A stretch of 64,000 nucleotides of DNA from Bacteroidetes bacterium HLUCCA01 (GCA_001314545.1 LIHN01000017.1:125181-189180); one strand, 5' to 3'; numbered from the stretch's first letter, positions 46,558-56,903 are shown. Notes: generated by a model from the letters alone, not told the origin. Translations and numbers: made by a program.

Positions 46558-47733
46558 ATGAAATCAGCGTCTAAATACGGTCGTAAGACCCACCTGTCTA
46601 CAGCGGTGTGCCGGGGCTTGGTTCTGTTGGGGTTTATTGTTGTGTTGCTCTTACAGGATGTGCAACCTGCCCCGGCACAAACCCGCTTGTCAGATCTGGT
46701 AGAGGTACAAAATGCACAGAGCCGCGAGCTCATCGGGTACGGACTGGTAACCGGTCTGGACCGCTCGGGCGACCGTACCACGGGGACCCGGGGTTCGGTG
46801 TTCACCGTGCAGTCGGTTGCCAATATGCTGGAAAATTTCGGCATCACCGTTGACCCCGAGCGTCTGCGTACCCGGAACGTTGCCGCCGTCATGGTCACCG
46901 CCCGACTCAGTCCTTTTCACGCGGCCGGCAGCCAGATTGATGTTACCGTCAGTTCCCTGGGCGATGCCAGCAGTCTTCAGGGCGGTATTCTGCTGCAAAC
47001 CCCGCTGATGGACCCTGACAACCAGGATATTTTCGTCAAGGCGCAGGGAGCCCTCATCGTGGGCGGACTCACCGCTGAGAACTCCGAAACCCGTGTCACC
47101 CGCAACCAGACCCTCACAGCCACGGTGCCCGGCGGCGGACTGGTAGAAGGCAATCTGACCTTCAACCATAACACCAACATGCCCCTGGGCCTGGTGCTGC
47201 GCAATCCCAACCTGACCAACGCCCGTCGTATTGCCGAGGCCATCAACAACGGATTCGATGAAGACCTCGCCTGGGTCAATCACTCCGGACTGGTACAGGT
47301 TATGTGGCCTGAAGCCTTCCGTGCACCTGAAAATGCCAACATCTTTGTGAGCATCATCATGGAACAGTCCATCCAGGTAGACACTCCGGCCCGCGTGGTC
47401 ATCAACGAGCGAACCGGCACCATCGTAGCCGGCGGCAACGTTCGCATTGATGAGGTGATGGTCTCCCACGGGAATGTATCGGTCCGCACCCAGGTACAGC
47501 CTTTCGTAGTGCAGCCCAATCCGTTTGCCGGTGGCGAAACCGTTGTAGGTGAAATTCCCCGTGTTGAAATCAGTGAGGAAGCTGCCCAGACCCTGGTTCT
47601 TGGTGACGATACCAACGTACAGCAGCTGGCCGCTTCCCTGAACTCCCTCGGACTGAGTCCGCGCGATATCATCGCCATATTTCAGGCTATTGATCGCGCC
47701 GGCGCCCTCCGCGGACAACTCATTGTGATGTAG
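46558..47733 (+). CDS. flgI: Flagellar P-ring protein FlgI
   Basis: RLSDLVEVQNAQSRELIGYGLVTGLDRSGDRT. Confidence 0.96.
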   Translation: MKSASKYGRKTHLSTAVCRGLVLLGFIVVLLLQDVQPAPAQTRLSDLVEVQNAQSRELIGYGLVTGLDRSGDRTTGTRGSVFTVQSVANMLENFGITVDPERLRTRNVAAVMVTARLSPFHAAGSQIDVTVSSLGDASSLQGGILLQTPLMDPDNQDIFVKAQGALIVGGLTAENSETRVTRNQTLTATVPGGGLVEGNLTFNHNTNMPLGLVLRNPNLTNARRIAEAINNGFDEDLAWVNHSGLVQVMWPEAFRAPENANIFVSIIMEQSIQVDTPARVVINERTGTIVAGGNVRIDEVMVSHGNVSVRTQVQPFVVQPNPFAGGETVVGEIPRVEISEEAAQTLVLGDDTNVQQLAASLNSLGLSPRDIIAIFQAIDRAGALRGQLIVM

Positions 47734-47735
47734 CC

Positions 47736-48053
47736 ATGAATGTAGACAACACCATATCCCTGACTCCGGCCGTGGTTTCGGCCACCCGGCATGAAGAAAT
47801 CCGAAAAGAACAGACTGCCGTACAGTTCGAAGAGCTCTTCGCCCGACATCTGGTCACCGAAATGACTAAAAATAATTTCAGTATGACCGATAATATGAGT
47901 GGCGTAGGCGGATCTTCGGCCAGCATGTACCGGGAGTTTGTCACCGATGCCTTGTCCACCACCCTTGCGGCACAGCGCAAGCTGGGCATGGCAGACATGA
48001 TAATGCAACATTGGACTCCCGCACAGCAGGATTCCAATTCCGATGAATCCTAA
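47736..48053 (+). CDS. flgJ: FlgJ-type rod-binding protein (no muramidase domain)
   Basis: 105 aa; AVQFEELFARHLVTEMTKNNF...MYREFVTDALSTTLAAQRKLGMADMIMQ. Confidence 0.85.
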   Translation: MNVDNTISLTPAVVSATRHEEIRKEQTAVQFEELFARHLVTEMTKNNFSMTDNMSGVGGSSASMYREFVTDALSTTLAAQRKLGMADMIMQHWTPAQQDSNSDES

Positions 48054-48064
48054 TTCGTACAGCC

Positions 48065-48574
48065 ATGACCGCACTAAATGACAGTCCGCTAAACGCCCTT
48101 TCTGAGCATGTTCATGCGCTGAACACCACGTTTGATCAGCTCTTTAAGACGATTGACGAACAAATTGATGCCATCATCATGCAGGATGTAGTCCGCATAG
48201 AATCGCTTACCGAGAAGCACGCTGCCTTACACGGCTCGTTTCGCTCCAGGGAAAAGGCGTTTGTTGACGAACTGCAGCGATGTATCCCCGCTGACCAGCG
48301 CGAGTCGGTTCCGCTTTCCCTTACCGGACTCAAATCGCTCTATCCGCAGTACACCATGTTTCTGGAGGAGTGGCAGGATGCCCTGGCCCGGAATATCAAG
48401 TGGCTGCAGCGTCACCAGGGACAACTGGTACAGCTTCTGGAGTTTGCCCAACGGCAGAACTCTGCTATGATGCGTGCCATGTACACCCTGGAAACGGAAA
48501 AAAGTGCACACTACAGCCACACCGGACAAAAAGCAACGTTTTCATCCGGCATTGCGGTTAATCAGGAGGCCTGA
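48065..48574 (+). CDS. flgN: FlgN-like export chaperone
   Basis: 169-aa helical protein directly upstream of flgK. Confidence 0.65.
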   Translation: MTALNDSPLNALSEHVHALNTTFDQLFKTIDEQIDAIIMQDVVRIESLTEKHAALHGSFRSREKAFVDELQRCIPADQRESVPLSLTGLKSLYPQYTMFLEEWQDALARNIKWLQRHQGQLVQLLEFAQRQNSAMMRAMYTLETEKSAHYSHTGQKATFSSGIAVNQEA

Positions 48575-48576
48575 TC

Positions 48577-49938
48577 ATGCGGGCGTTATTTGAATCGGCA
48601 AAATCGGGGATGTACGTGGCTGAGCGACAGCTCGGTACAACGGCACATAACCTGGTGAACGCCAATACGCCGGGGTACTCCCGTCAGCGTATTGAGACGG
48701 CGCCGGTTGCAGTACGCATGGGCGTTGGTCAGATTGGCCTGGGCGTGAACGTTACCCAGCTCACCCGCATGCGCAACGATCTGGTTGACACCCAGCTCAT
48801 GGACAAGCGCATGAATATGGGGTACCTGAGCAGCAAAAGTGCCATCTTCGAACAGCTGCAGTCTACCCTGGCCTCCGATACCGGCGGCGATATTGATGCC
48901 TATGTCAGTCGCGTGTTCAATGCCTTCTCCAACGTAGCCTCCGATCCCCAGGACATGAGCGTGCGCAACGCCCTCCTCGCGGAGTCGCGTCAGCTGACCG
49001 ACAAGTTCCACGACATGAATTCCAGCATCCAGGTAGCCAACGAACTGGTAACACGCAACATCACCGATGACGTCACCCAGATCAACGGTCTGCTCAAAGA
49101 CCTGGCATCACTGAACCAGACCATTTCCAGTTCTGTAGCTGCGGGCAAGCCCGACTACCGGAGCATGGATTTGCAAGGTCAGAAGCTGGATGAGCTTTCC
49201 GGGCTGGTCTCCTTTGAAAAGCATGTTGCTGAAAACGGTACCCTTGAGCTGCGCGTCGGCGGCATTCTGGTGGTCAACGAAAGCAAGTCGCAGCAACTGC
49301 GCGCCGAAATAGATACCGACCATAAGCAGGTTTACCTCCGGCTCCTGGACAACGGCAAAGTACTCAATCCTGACGGCGGCAGTCTGGCCGGCAGCATCGA
49401 TATGTACAGTGAAGAGATTCCCGACATTCAGAACCGGCTGGATACCCTGGCGGAGACCATCGTAACCCGATTCAACGAACTCCACCAGCAGGGTTTTGGT
49501 CTGGACGATGACTTTCAGCGCACCTTTTTTGATCCCGATGGCACCACGGCGGAAAGCATTAAGCTGAACCCGCAGGTAACCGGTAATCTCCGCAACATCG
49601 CGGCCGCATCGGCGGCCGGTGAAGCCGGAAACGGAGACATCGCCGCACAGATCGCCGATGTACGCAACGAAGTCATCCTGGACGGTCGCAAACTGGTAGA
49701 TTACTCCATCGAACTGATCAGCCAGCCCGGCAGCAGGATTACCGAACTTTCCACCACGATGGAAACCCGTGATGCGGAAATCCGCATGCTGGAAGTTCAG
49801 CAGGAGCGGGAGTCGGGCGTGAATATGGATGAGGAACTGGGCATGATGATACAGTATCAGAATGCCTATCAGGGCTCGGCCCGGGTACTGGCATCGGCCC
49901 AGCAGATGTATGACACATTACTAAGTTTGATACGGTGA
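48577..49938 (+). CDS. flgK: Hook-filament junction protein FlgK
   Basis: AERQLGTTAHNLVNANTPGYSRQRIET; C-terminal GMMIQYQNAYQGSARVLASAQQMYDTLLSLI. Confidence 0.95.
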   Translation: MRALFESAKSGMYVAERQLGTTAHNLVNANTPGYSRQRIETAPVAVRMGVGQIGLGVNVTQLTRMRNDLVDTQLMDKRMNMGYLSSKSAIFEQLQSTLASDTGGDIDAYVSRVFNAFSNVASDPQDMSVRNALLAESRQLTDKFHDMNSSIQVANELVTRNITDDVTQINGLLKDLASLNQTISSSVAAGKPDYRSMDLQGQKLDELSGLVSFEKHVAENGTLELRVGGILVVNESKSQQLRAEIDTDHKQVYLRLLDNGKVLNPDGGSLAGSIDMYSEEIPDIQNRLDTLAETIVTRFNELHQQGFGLDDDFQRTFFDPDGTTAESIKLNPQVTGNLRNIAAASAAGEAGNGDIAAQIADVRNEVILDGRKLVDYSIELISQPGSRITELSTTMETRDAEIRMLEVQQERESGVNMDEELGMMIQYQNAYQGSARVLASAQQMYDTLLSLIR

Positions 49939-49942
49939 CCTT

Positions 49943-50839
49943 ATGCGCGTTACCCAGAAGATAATTTATGACGACTTTCTGCGGGACATCACCAAAAACC
50001 GCACGCACATGGCCAGGGTCCAGTCCGACCTTTCCAGCGGAAAAACGGTACGCCTCCCGTCTGACAACCCCATCAATTTTGTGCGAAGCCGCAACATTGA
50101 AGACAACCTGCGCAAAGCCGAGCAGTATCAGGATAACCTGAGCAGCGGACTGCGTCAGGCCCGCCTCGCCCAGGAAGCTACCGATGAAATCATTGAACGC
50201 CTGGTGGATGTCAAGCGACTGGTCACCGGCGCTGCCACAGACTCGTCCAGCGCCAATGTACGCGCCACTATGGCCGACGAAATCAAGAACATCCGGGACA
50301 CCATGGTGGCTTCGCTGAACACCAGTTATGGCGACCGTTTCCTTTTTGGAGGCACCAATTCCGGCGAGCCGCCTTTTGTGCTGGATGATACCCAGCCCTC
50401 CGGGGTGCTGAACCGGAGCAACGCCAACGCTCCGGAAATTGCCGTTGCTGACGGCGTGCGCATTGATATCAGTATTCCCGGTACCGAAGTTACCGATCTG
50501 GGTAACGGGAATGAGCTGTTTCAGATGATGGCCGACATCGAGACCGCCCTGCGGAATAACGACGGGCAGGCCCTGAATGCGCACCTCAACGATATAGATC
50601 AGGCCATCGACAGTACCACCATCGGTATTTCGCGCCTTGGGGGCAATATCAACCGGATGGAGTTTATGTTTGAGCAGTATGAGTCGACCAAGATAGTGCT
50701 GTCTACCGATATCAGCAGACTGGTAGATACCGATTTTGCGGCCTCCATCTCCGAAATGCAGCGTGTGCAGACCTCCTACGAAGCCTCCATGGCGGTGCAG
50801 ACCCGCATGATCAACAACACCCTGTTGGATTACATCTAA
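49943..50839 (+). CDS. flgL: Hook-filament junction protein FlgL
   Basis: MRVTQKIIYDDFLRDI...SSGKTVRLPSDNP; GDRFLFGGTNSGEPPF. Confidence 0.93.
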   Translation: MRVTQKIIYDDFLRDITKNRTHMARVQSDLSSGKTVRLPSDNPINFVRSRNIEDNLRKAEQYQDNLSSGLRQARLAQEATDEIIERLVDVKRLVTGAATDSSSANVRATMADEIKNIRDTMVASLNTSYGDRFLFGGTNSGEPPFVLDDTQPSGVLNRSNANAPEIAVADGVRIDISIPGTEVTDLGNGNELFQMMADIETALRNNDGQALNAHLNDIDQAIDSTTIGISRLGGNINRMEFMFEQYESTKIVLSTDISRLVDTDFAASISEMQRVQTSYEASMAVQTRMINNTLLDYI

Positions 50840-50882
50840 TGAAGAGGCGCACGCAATTACGGTAAACCTCCACTTCAATTAA

Positions 50883-50907
50883 GGCAAACCTCTACTTTGG
50901 CCGATAA
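50883..50907 (+). promoter_or_regulatory. Candidate sigma-28 promoter
   Basis: GCCGATAA at 50900-50907; upstream TTAAGG with spacing slightly longer than ideal. Confidence 0.4.
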
Positions 50908-51047
50908 TCACAACGACAACAATCTACACCATCCGGCTATCCTGACTCCTGCCGGCACTACCCTGGTACCGAATCCTTTGGCGGTCCGGCCAGCCTGAAC
51001 CAAGATGAAACCGCAACCCTTTGTAACCGGATGAAAACAGAACGCTA

Positions 51048-52388
51048 ATGGACGCCGAGAGACAGGATTTAGCTATTGTACATTTCGTGACCGATCTCCG
51101 GTTTATGGATGCCGATACCCTGCGTGGATGGGTGGAGATGGCTGAAACCGTGACCCTGATCACCCCCGATCTGCCTTCCGAGCCATTGCCTGCAGGGGTT
51201 GACGTTGTGCAGTACGAACCCGGTTCATCCAAAGCCGGACTGTGGAACCAGTTTCTCGCTGATAGTGAAACATCTTTTACGCTGTTTCTGGAAGATGACG
51301 AGCGCTTTGAGCCCTACCACATGCCGGATTTGTCGCAGATGGATGCACGTAGCTTTTTCCCCGTACGCATTCAGACGGCAGACCGCGGCGAACGACAGAT
51401 TTTCTATCAGGTTCGGTTTTTGCCCAACCTGAGAAGCCGGGTCAGCGGCGAAGTATTTGACGGCTGGTCGATTCCCGACGCCACCCGTGTGGTCTACAAT
51501 CTGAATCTGGACATGCGCGATTTTGTGCTGCCCATCCGTCGGACCACCCCCCTGTACAAGCTGGTGGATCCGGAGGAAGAATTTGCCATCATGCCCCCGT
51601 CTATGCAGGCCTACCTTGTGATGGCCAGGGCCTACTTTGACGACGGGAAGTTTGCTCAGGCTGCATCGGCCTACCGGGCTCTGCTGAAGCGTACCCAGGT
51701 ACTGCCCTTCGACCGCCTGGCGGCCATCAACGGACTGGCCAGCTGTATGGCCGAACAACACCGCTGGCCCCAGGCCCTGGACCTGGCCCGCCAGTCTATA
51801 GAAGCCGAACCCCAGCAGTACCTGCCCTATCTGATCCAGTTCCGCATCCAGCAGCTTGCCAAAAACTGGAAAGCCGCCCTGGACGCCCTGGAAGATTTCA
51901 AGTCGCTGGCCGGATGGCCCTCACGTGCCGGCTTCGACGTAGGCATGGCCTCCGAAACCCTGCTTATGCAGCTGGCCGATCTGGCCTTCAAAGCCGGACT
52001 ACGCAAAGAAGCCTTCCGCTACTACGAGCAGATCTTTCATTTCCGGCAGGGCGCCGTTGACCATCAGCACCTCAAGCTCCTGTTTGTCTTCGCCACCGAG
52101 CTGGACGATTTCGAGAAAGCGGCGTATTACTTCGAGGTGATGTACGGTCCGCTGCTGCCCGCCAATGTGACCGATGATACCCGGGAGGAGGTCATGGAAG
52201 GACTCTCCATGTTCATGGAGAAGGGCTGGTACGATTACCCCACCGACCACTATATCAAACTGTTCGAGGTGGATCCGGCCAATCCCGATTACCGCAGGGC
52301 CCTGATTGCCGGCTTGTCCAAAACCAAGCGACTCAACGAAGCCAAGGCCATCTTCCGGGGACTCAGTGTCTTCGGGGATATGGAGTAG
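51048..52388 (+). CDS. TPR protein with GT2/GT-A-like N-terminal region
   Basis: SKAGLWNQFLADSETSFTLFLEDDERFEP resembles GT-A DxD context; C-terminal TPR-like helices. Confidence 0.6.
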   Translation: MDAERQDLAIVHFVTDLRFMDADTLRGWVEMAETVTLITPDLPSEPLPAGVDVVQYEPGSSKAGLWNQFLADSETSFTLFLEDDERFEPYHMPDLSQMDARSFFPVRIQTADRGERQIFYQVRFLPNLRSRVSGEVFDGWSIPDATRVVYNLNLDMRDFVLPIRRTTPLYKLVDPEEEFAIMPPSMQAYLVMARAYFDDGKFAQAASAYRALLKRTQVLPFDRLAAINGLASCMAEQHRWPQALDLARQSIEAEPQQYLPYLIQFRIQQLAKNWKAALDALEDFKSLAGWPSRAGFDVGMASETLLMQLADLAFKAGLRKEAFRYYEQIFHFRQGAVDHQHLKLLFVFATELDDFEKAAYYFEVMYGPLLPANVTDDTREEVMEGLSMFMEKGWYDYPTDHYIKLFEVDPANPDYRRALIAGLSKTKRLNEAKAIFRGLSVFGDME

Positions 52389-52394
52389 GTAAGC

Positions 52395-53831
52395 CTACCG
52401 CAGTTTATTACGAATGGTGCGATCTGATATCCCCAGAATTTTTGCGGCTTCCTTCTGATTCCCGCCGGTACGTTCCAGCGCCTTCTTGATCAGTTGCAGC
52501 TCCATCTCTTCGATCGGCATGAGCGGCAGATCTGAAAGCACTTCGCGACCCATCTGATGGTCCACACCCGAGAACATGTTATTGTCTACATGGTCGATGG
52601 TAATGGTGGATTCATCGTGCGATAAAATCACACCCCGGTGGATGAGGTTATCCAGTTCCCGCACATTGCCCTGCCAGTCGCGCTGCTGCAGGTGCTGCAT
52701 CAGGGTTTCATCGAGATGCTTGGGCGGCAGCTGGTACTGGTCGGTATACTTCTCGCAGAAATAGTTGGCCAGCAGGGGGATGTCTTCACGGCGCTCGCGA
52801 AGAGGCGGAATTGTGATGGGGAATACGTTGAGGCGGTAGTACAGGTCGGCCCGGAAAGCGCCGTCGTTAATAGCCTGAGGGATGTTCCGGTTGGATGTGG
52901 CGATTACGCGCACATCGGTGCGGGTTGTTTTCTGGCTGCCGATGCGCTGAAACTCCTTTTCCTGGAGCACACGCAGCAGTTTGGCCTGTACATTGATATC
53001 AATTTCGGTGATTTCATCCAGAAGGAGGGTTCCGCCGTCGGCTTCATCGAAGGCCCCTTTCTTGTCGGATATAGCACCGGTAAAGGCGCCTTTCATGTGA
53101 CCGAACAGGGTGCTTTCCACCAGCTCGGTAGGCAGGTTGGCGCAATTGATTTTGATGTATGGTCCGCTGGCGCGGTTGCTGTTCAGATGCAGCAGCTTGG
53201 CGTAGACTTCCTTGCCGGTGCCGCTCTCGCTCTGGATGAGCACCGGGGCGTCGTTGCGGGCGATTTTCGGCAGGATGCTCAGCAGCCGTTTCATGGCGGC
53301 CGTTTCGCCGACCATCACGGTATTGGGTTCGTTGGAGCCCGACCGGCTGATGTACGCCGTTTTTTCACGCAGCGCGCTTCGTGCGGCCGGTCCGCCCGAT
53401 GGCCCGACGGTGGCAGTGGTCTCAGCGCCGTTTTCCTGACTGGTTCGGGGATTACCTCCGGCTTCCCGGCGGTTATCGAAATAGCGCTTGATCCGGTAGG
53501 AAAACTCCTGGGGGGTGAACGGCTTGGTGATGTAGTCGTAGGCGCCCTTGCGCATGGCATTCACCGAGTGGTTCACGTTTCCGAAACCGGTAATCAGGAT
53601 CACGCCGGTATCCGGGTACTCGGTCAGAATCTGGTCCAGGACCTCATCGCCGGTCATCTCGTTCATTTTAACGTCGGTCACCACCAGATCGGTGGAGCTG
53701 GAGCGAAGGTGGTCCATGGCATCTACCGGGGAGGTAAAGGCTTTAACGGCATAGCCATTGAGGGTGAGCTGCTCTTCCATAAAGGAAATCAGCAGGTTGT
53801 CATCATCAATGAGTACTACGTTGCCGTTCAT
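52395..53831 (-). CDS. Sigma-54-dependent response regulator (NtrC/FlrC-like)
   Basis: Receiver LVVTDVKMNEMTG; AAA+ SESGTGKEVYAKLLH, GHMKGAFTGA, DEADGGTLLLDEI; Fis HTH GGNQKEAAKILGISDRTIRNKL. Confidence 0.95.
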   Translation of the reverse strand: MNGNVVLIDDDNLLISFMEEQLTLNGYAVKAFTSPVDAMDHLRSSSTDLVVTDVKMNEMTGDEVLDQILTEYPDTGVILITGFGNVNHSVNAMRKGAYDYITKPFTPQEFSYRIKRYFDNRREAGGNPRTSQENGAETTATVGPSGGPAARSALREKTAYISRSGSNEPNTVMVGETAAMKRLLSILPKIARNDAPVLIQSESGTGKEVYAKLLHLNSNRASGPYIKINCANLPTELVESTLFGHMKGAFTGAISDKKGAFDEADGGTLLLDEITEIDINVQAKLLRVLQEKEFQRIGSQKTTRTDVRVIATSNRNIPQAINDGAFRADLYYRLNVFPITIPPLRERREDIPLLANYFCEKYTDQYQLPPKHLDETLMQHLQQRDWQGNVRELDNLIHRGVILSHDESTITIDHVDNNMFSGVDHQMGREVLSDLPLMPIEEMELQLIKKALERTGGNQKEAAKILGISDRTIRNKLR

Positions 53832-53978
53832 GTGCTACCGTGACCTTGTTGTTAGTTAACAGCGATGACCCGCCGGGGGTGGTTGCCGGGGCTGTTGTAA
53901 GACACTGTTGATTCAGTTGCGTTGTGCAAACGGAATTTAAGCGCAATTGTGCTCACATCAAAAGATATATGGAGACAT

Positions 53979-54010
53979 AAAAAAGGCACTGCAACAGGGG
54001 CTGCAGTGCC
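53979..54010 (-). terminator. Rho-independent terminator downstream of flgM
   Basis: Minus strand GGCACTGCA-gcccctgt-TGCAGTGCC-TTTTTT; perfect 9-bp stem. Confidence 0.9.
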
Positions 54011-54169
54011 GGAAAAGGGGTTGAACGATGCCGGTTTTGCCTGGTGGCCGTCCATGGTCCGGAATGTTGCCGTGCGACGGGTGCATTGGGTTTTGCCTGA
54101 TCACCCTGCTGCGCATCCGGATTCGGGCGTTGATCTGACCGTCAGGCCGTTCACAAAGGGCGTGGGATG

Positions 54170-54541
54170 TTACCGGCCCAGCATGGCGTCAGCGATGTTC
54201 TCCCATACGGCGGGATCGTTCAGTTTGGCACCGAGGGTCGTTTTGGCCGCATCTTCCGGTGACGACTTCATCGCGTTTTCGTACTCCGTGAGTTCTGCTT
54301 TCATAGCACGCACTTTGTCGAAGGAACCGCGGGAGAGTTTATCGAGCTCAGTTTTGGCGAACTCGGCCTCGTTACGCACACGGCTGGAATCGATGGAGAC
54401 TTTATCGGATACTTCGGCAGCCTTATTCGACTGCGCGGCGGAGTCCTGAACCGGTGCGTTTCCGCCCGTATTCGAAGTCCTCTGGGCCATGCCCGCCGAC
54501 TGCGTATCGGTGATAATATTGCTGAGTCTGTTAATATCCAT
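54170..54541 (-). CDS. flgM: Anti-sigma-28 factor FlgM-like
   Basis: 123 aa; DKVSIDSSRVRNEAEFAKTELDKLSRGSFDKVRAMKAELTEYENAMKSSPEDAA. Confidence 0.8.
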   Translation of the reverse strand: MDINRLSNIITDTQSAGMAQRTSNTGGNAPVQDSAAQSNKAAEVSDKVSIDSSRVRNEAEFAKTELDKLSRGSFDKVRAMKAELTEYENAMKSSPEDAAKTTLGAKLNDPAVWENIADAMLGR

Positions 54542-54564
54542 GAGGATGGTTACCCGTGTTGTGT

Positions 54565-54945
54565 TTACTTATAATACGAAATATCAGGCTTTTCGAGAAC
54601 CTTTTGTTGCTCAATGCCGTGGTACTTGTTCTGCGCCTGGGTGTGCTGCCTGGCCTTCTGAACCACCGCGGATTGTTTTTCCTTCAAAGCATTCAACTTC
54701 GGCAGAAGCAGCGTGTTGATCCGATCGAACTCCTCGAACAGCATTTTCAACCGCTCCCGATCTGCATCGGTTGCCTCCAGTGCACCACCACGCTCCGACT
54801 CGGCCTGCAGTGCCTTCATCGGCTGCTCCCGCGACTCCATCAGCGAGGCTATATCCTCCAGGGATGGCGCAGGTTTGTCCAGCTCCAGCAAAATCTGCCG
54901 GCTGGCCTGTATCAGCGTGTCTAAAACATGGAAGATGTGTTCCAC
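54565..54945 (-). CDS. FliT/FlgN-like helical chaperone candidate
   Basis: ORF listed from TTG 54966; GTG 54945 preferred because the candidate sigma-28 -10 element overlaps the first codons; between fliD and flgM. Confidence 0.55.
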   Translation of the reverse strand: MEHIFHVLDTLIQASRQILLELDKPAPSLEDIASLMESREQPMKALQAESERGGALEATDADRERLKMLFEEFDRINTLLLPKLNALKEKQSAVVQKARQHTQAQNKYHGIEQQKVLEKPDISYYK

Positions 54946-54956
54946 TGGTATAATGA

Positions 54957-54983
54957 TTATCGGCAACGATTTGCCGGAAGTTA
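54957..54983 (-). promoter_or_regulatory. Candidate sigma-28 promoter upstream of fliT-like/flgM
   Basis: Minus strand TAACTTCC-N11-GCCGATAA. Confidence 0.5.
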
Positions 54984-55122
54984 AATTTTCATTTCTTTAT
55001 TCAAACCATTGATTATCAACAGGTTGCGGAATAAAAAATATTAGAGCCCTTTAATCTGGCGCATAACCGTGCGGCGCAGACGATAGCTGTACCTGTTGTC
55101 TGAAGCCAAAACCGTGCCGTGA

Positions 55123-56496
55123 TTACTGCATGAAGCCCATCGAAGCCATGATCTGGTTGTACTGGGTCTCGCCCTGATCAATGATCATCTGCAGTTTGGT
55201 AAACTGCTCGCGTTGCCGCTCTTCATATTGGGCGAGGAATTTCTCCTGTTGGGTGATACGTCGACCCAGATTTTCGATGCGCTGGTCAACCCCGTCTGTC
55301 AGCGTGGCAATGAGTCCCGTTGTGGGTTCAGCATAGCTGTTGGCCTCATTCAGCATGGAGGTGATCGGACTGGTTTCCGAGGTGAAGAACTGCTGCAACC
55401 CGTCAGGATTGGTCTCCAGGGCCTCATTCAGCTTTTCAGTGTCGCCCACTTTCATGGTTCCATCGCGATCAAACTCGATACCGATGTCGGCGAGCCTGCT
55501 GAAATCCCCCGTACCGGCCGCACTGTCAGACAGGATGCCGAACTGTCGCAGATTCACGGTCAGGTTACGCACTACGCGCATATCCTGCAACGGACCCCGG
55601 CGATCGTTTTCAGCGTCCAGGAAGGTACGGTCGCGGATGCTTTTGTTCAGGTTGTTAAACGCCGAAACGAATTCGTCTACCTTGCTGCGGGCCTCTTCCA
55701 GGTCGCGGGTAACATCCATGGTGACCGCGCTATCCGATGCCTTGAGCAGGGTGAAACTCAGGCCGTTGACGCTGTCGGTCACCTCGTTGGATCCCCTCGT
55801 AAAATTCACGCCGTCAATGGTAAACTGGGCGTCCAGCTCATTTTCCGGGGTCAGTTTGGAGATGGTCAACGCGGCGAGGTCGCCGTTGGCACTGTCAATC
55901 TGGATGCGGTTGTCAAAGCCGGTTTCGTTGGATTTCATGGAGAACTGCACATCGGTGCTGTTCACACTAAACAGGGAAGCACCGGCCTGCTCACCAAAGG
56001 TAGTGTTGATGGACTCGCTGAGTTCCTGCAACACTTCTGAATTGGTTTTTCCGGTGGTGTCCAGGGAAAAGGTTTCGGTCACATCGCCGATGGTGATGGT
56101 GATATCGCCGGTTCCCGTGGCGGCCAGGTCGGTGCCGTCTGCGGCCAGGGTCTGGGTCAGGGCGATGTCTTTGGAGGCGAGTCGCTGTACGTCCAGGTTG
56201 AAACTGGCGGCGCTGGTGAAATCCGTGACGCTGTTGATGCGAACCACGCTCTCATCGGAAACCGAGTTGGAGAAGGGCGAAAACGGATTGGGACCTTCAT
56301 CGCTGCGCAGACTGTCCAGCGTTTCGGTGAAACGCGTTACCGCCTTGTTTACATCCGAAAGCGCCGTTTTGCGTTCGTTTTGGGTACTTTGCTGCTGCTG
56401 AAGCTGGATTTTGGTGCGTGATTCCAGCTGGACCAGTTGCTGTACAAAGCCTTCGTAGGGATTGTTCTGTGCGATTAACGATGAAATACTGCTCAT
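55123..56496 (-). CDS. fliD: Flagellar cap protein FliD
   Basis: 457 aa; NPYEGFVQQLVQLESRTKIQLQQQQ...; FNNLNKSIRDRTF; C-terminal coiled coil. Confidence 0.93.
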   Translation of the reverse strand: MSSISSLIAQNNPYEGFVQQLVQLESRTKIQLQQQQSTQNERKTALSDVNKAVTRFTETLDSLRSDEGPNPFSPFSNSVSDESVVRINSVTDFTSAASFNLDVQRLASKDIALTQTLAADGTDLAATGTGDITITIGDVTETFSLDTTGKTNSEVLQELSESINTTFGEQAGASLFSVNSTDVQFSMKSNETGFDNRIQIDSANGDLAALTISKLTPENELDAQFTIDGVNFTRGSNEVTDSVNGLSFTLLKASDSAVTMDVTRDLEEARSKVDEFVSAFNNLNKSIRDRTFLDAENDRRGPLQDMRVVRNLTVNLRQFGILSDSAAGTGDFSRLADIGIEFDRDGTMKVGDTEKLNEALETNPDGLQQFFTSETSPITSMLNEANSYAEPTTGLIATLTDGVDQRIENLGRRITQQEKFLAQYEERQREQFTKLQMIIDQGETQYNQIMASMGFMQ

Positions 56497-56582
56497 GTGC
56501 TGACCTCAACGGTGTTGTGTTATTAAACCATGGCGGGGATTTTCCGGGGCGATTCCGGTGCGTGGACCCGCCCCGGTCCCGG

Positions 56583-56903
56583 TTATTGTCCTACCGCTAC
56601 CGGATGGGTATTGGCAGCCTGTTCCCAGGCGTCGCGCAGGGGTTCCAGCAGCTCGCGTATTTCCTGGTACTCGCCCTTGCGGGAAAGCTCCTGGCAATAT
56701 TGATACAGCGAGAATAACTGACCCGAGATTTCATAATCGAAATTCAGCCCCTTGATCAGGGTGGAAAGAATTTCCCGAAGCCGCTTGTCGTCTTCGCGCC
56801 AGCTGGCCTGAATAGCCAGGTCGTAGAGCTTGACCACAATTTTCATCGGCGAAGCATTCATCACCGTTTGCTGCTGATATTTCAGATGTGGATTCTTCAT
56901 CAT
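56583..56903 (-). CDS. fliS: Flagellin chaperone FliS
   Basis: QQQTVMNASPMKIVVKLYDLAIQAS; position upstream of fliD. Confidence 0.9.
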   Translation of the reverse strand: MMKNPHLKYQQQTVMNASPMKIVVKLYDLAIQASWREDDKRLREILSTLIKGLNFDYEISGQLFSLYQYCQELSRKGEYQEIRELLEPLRDAWEQAANTHPVAVGQ

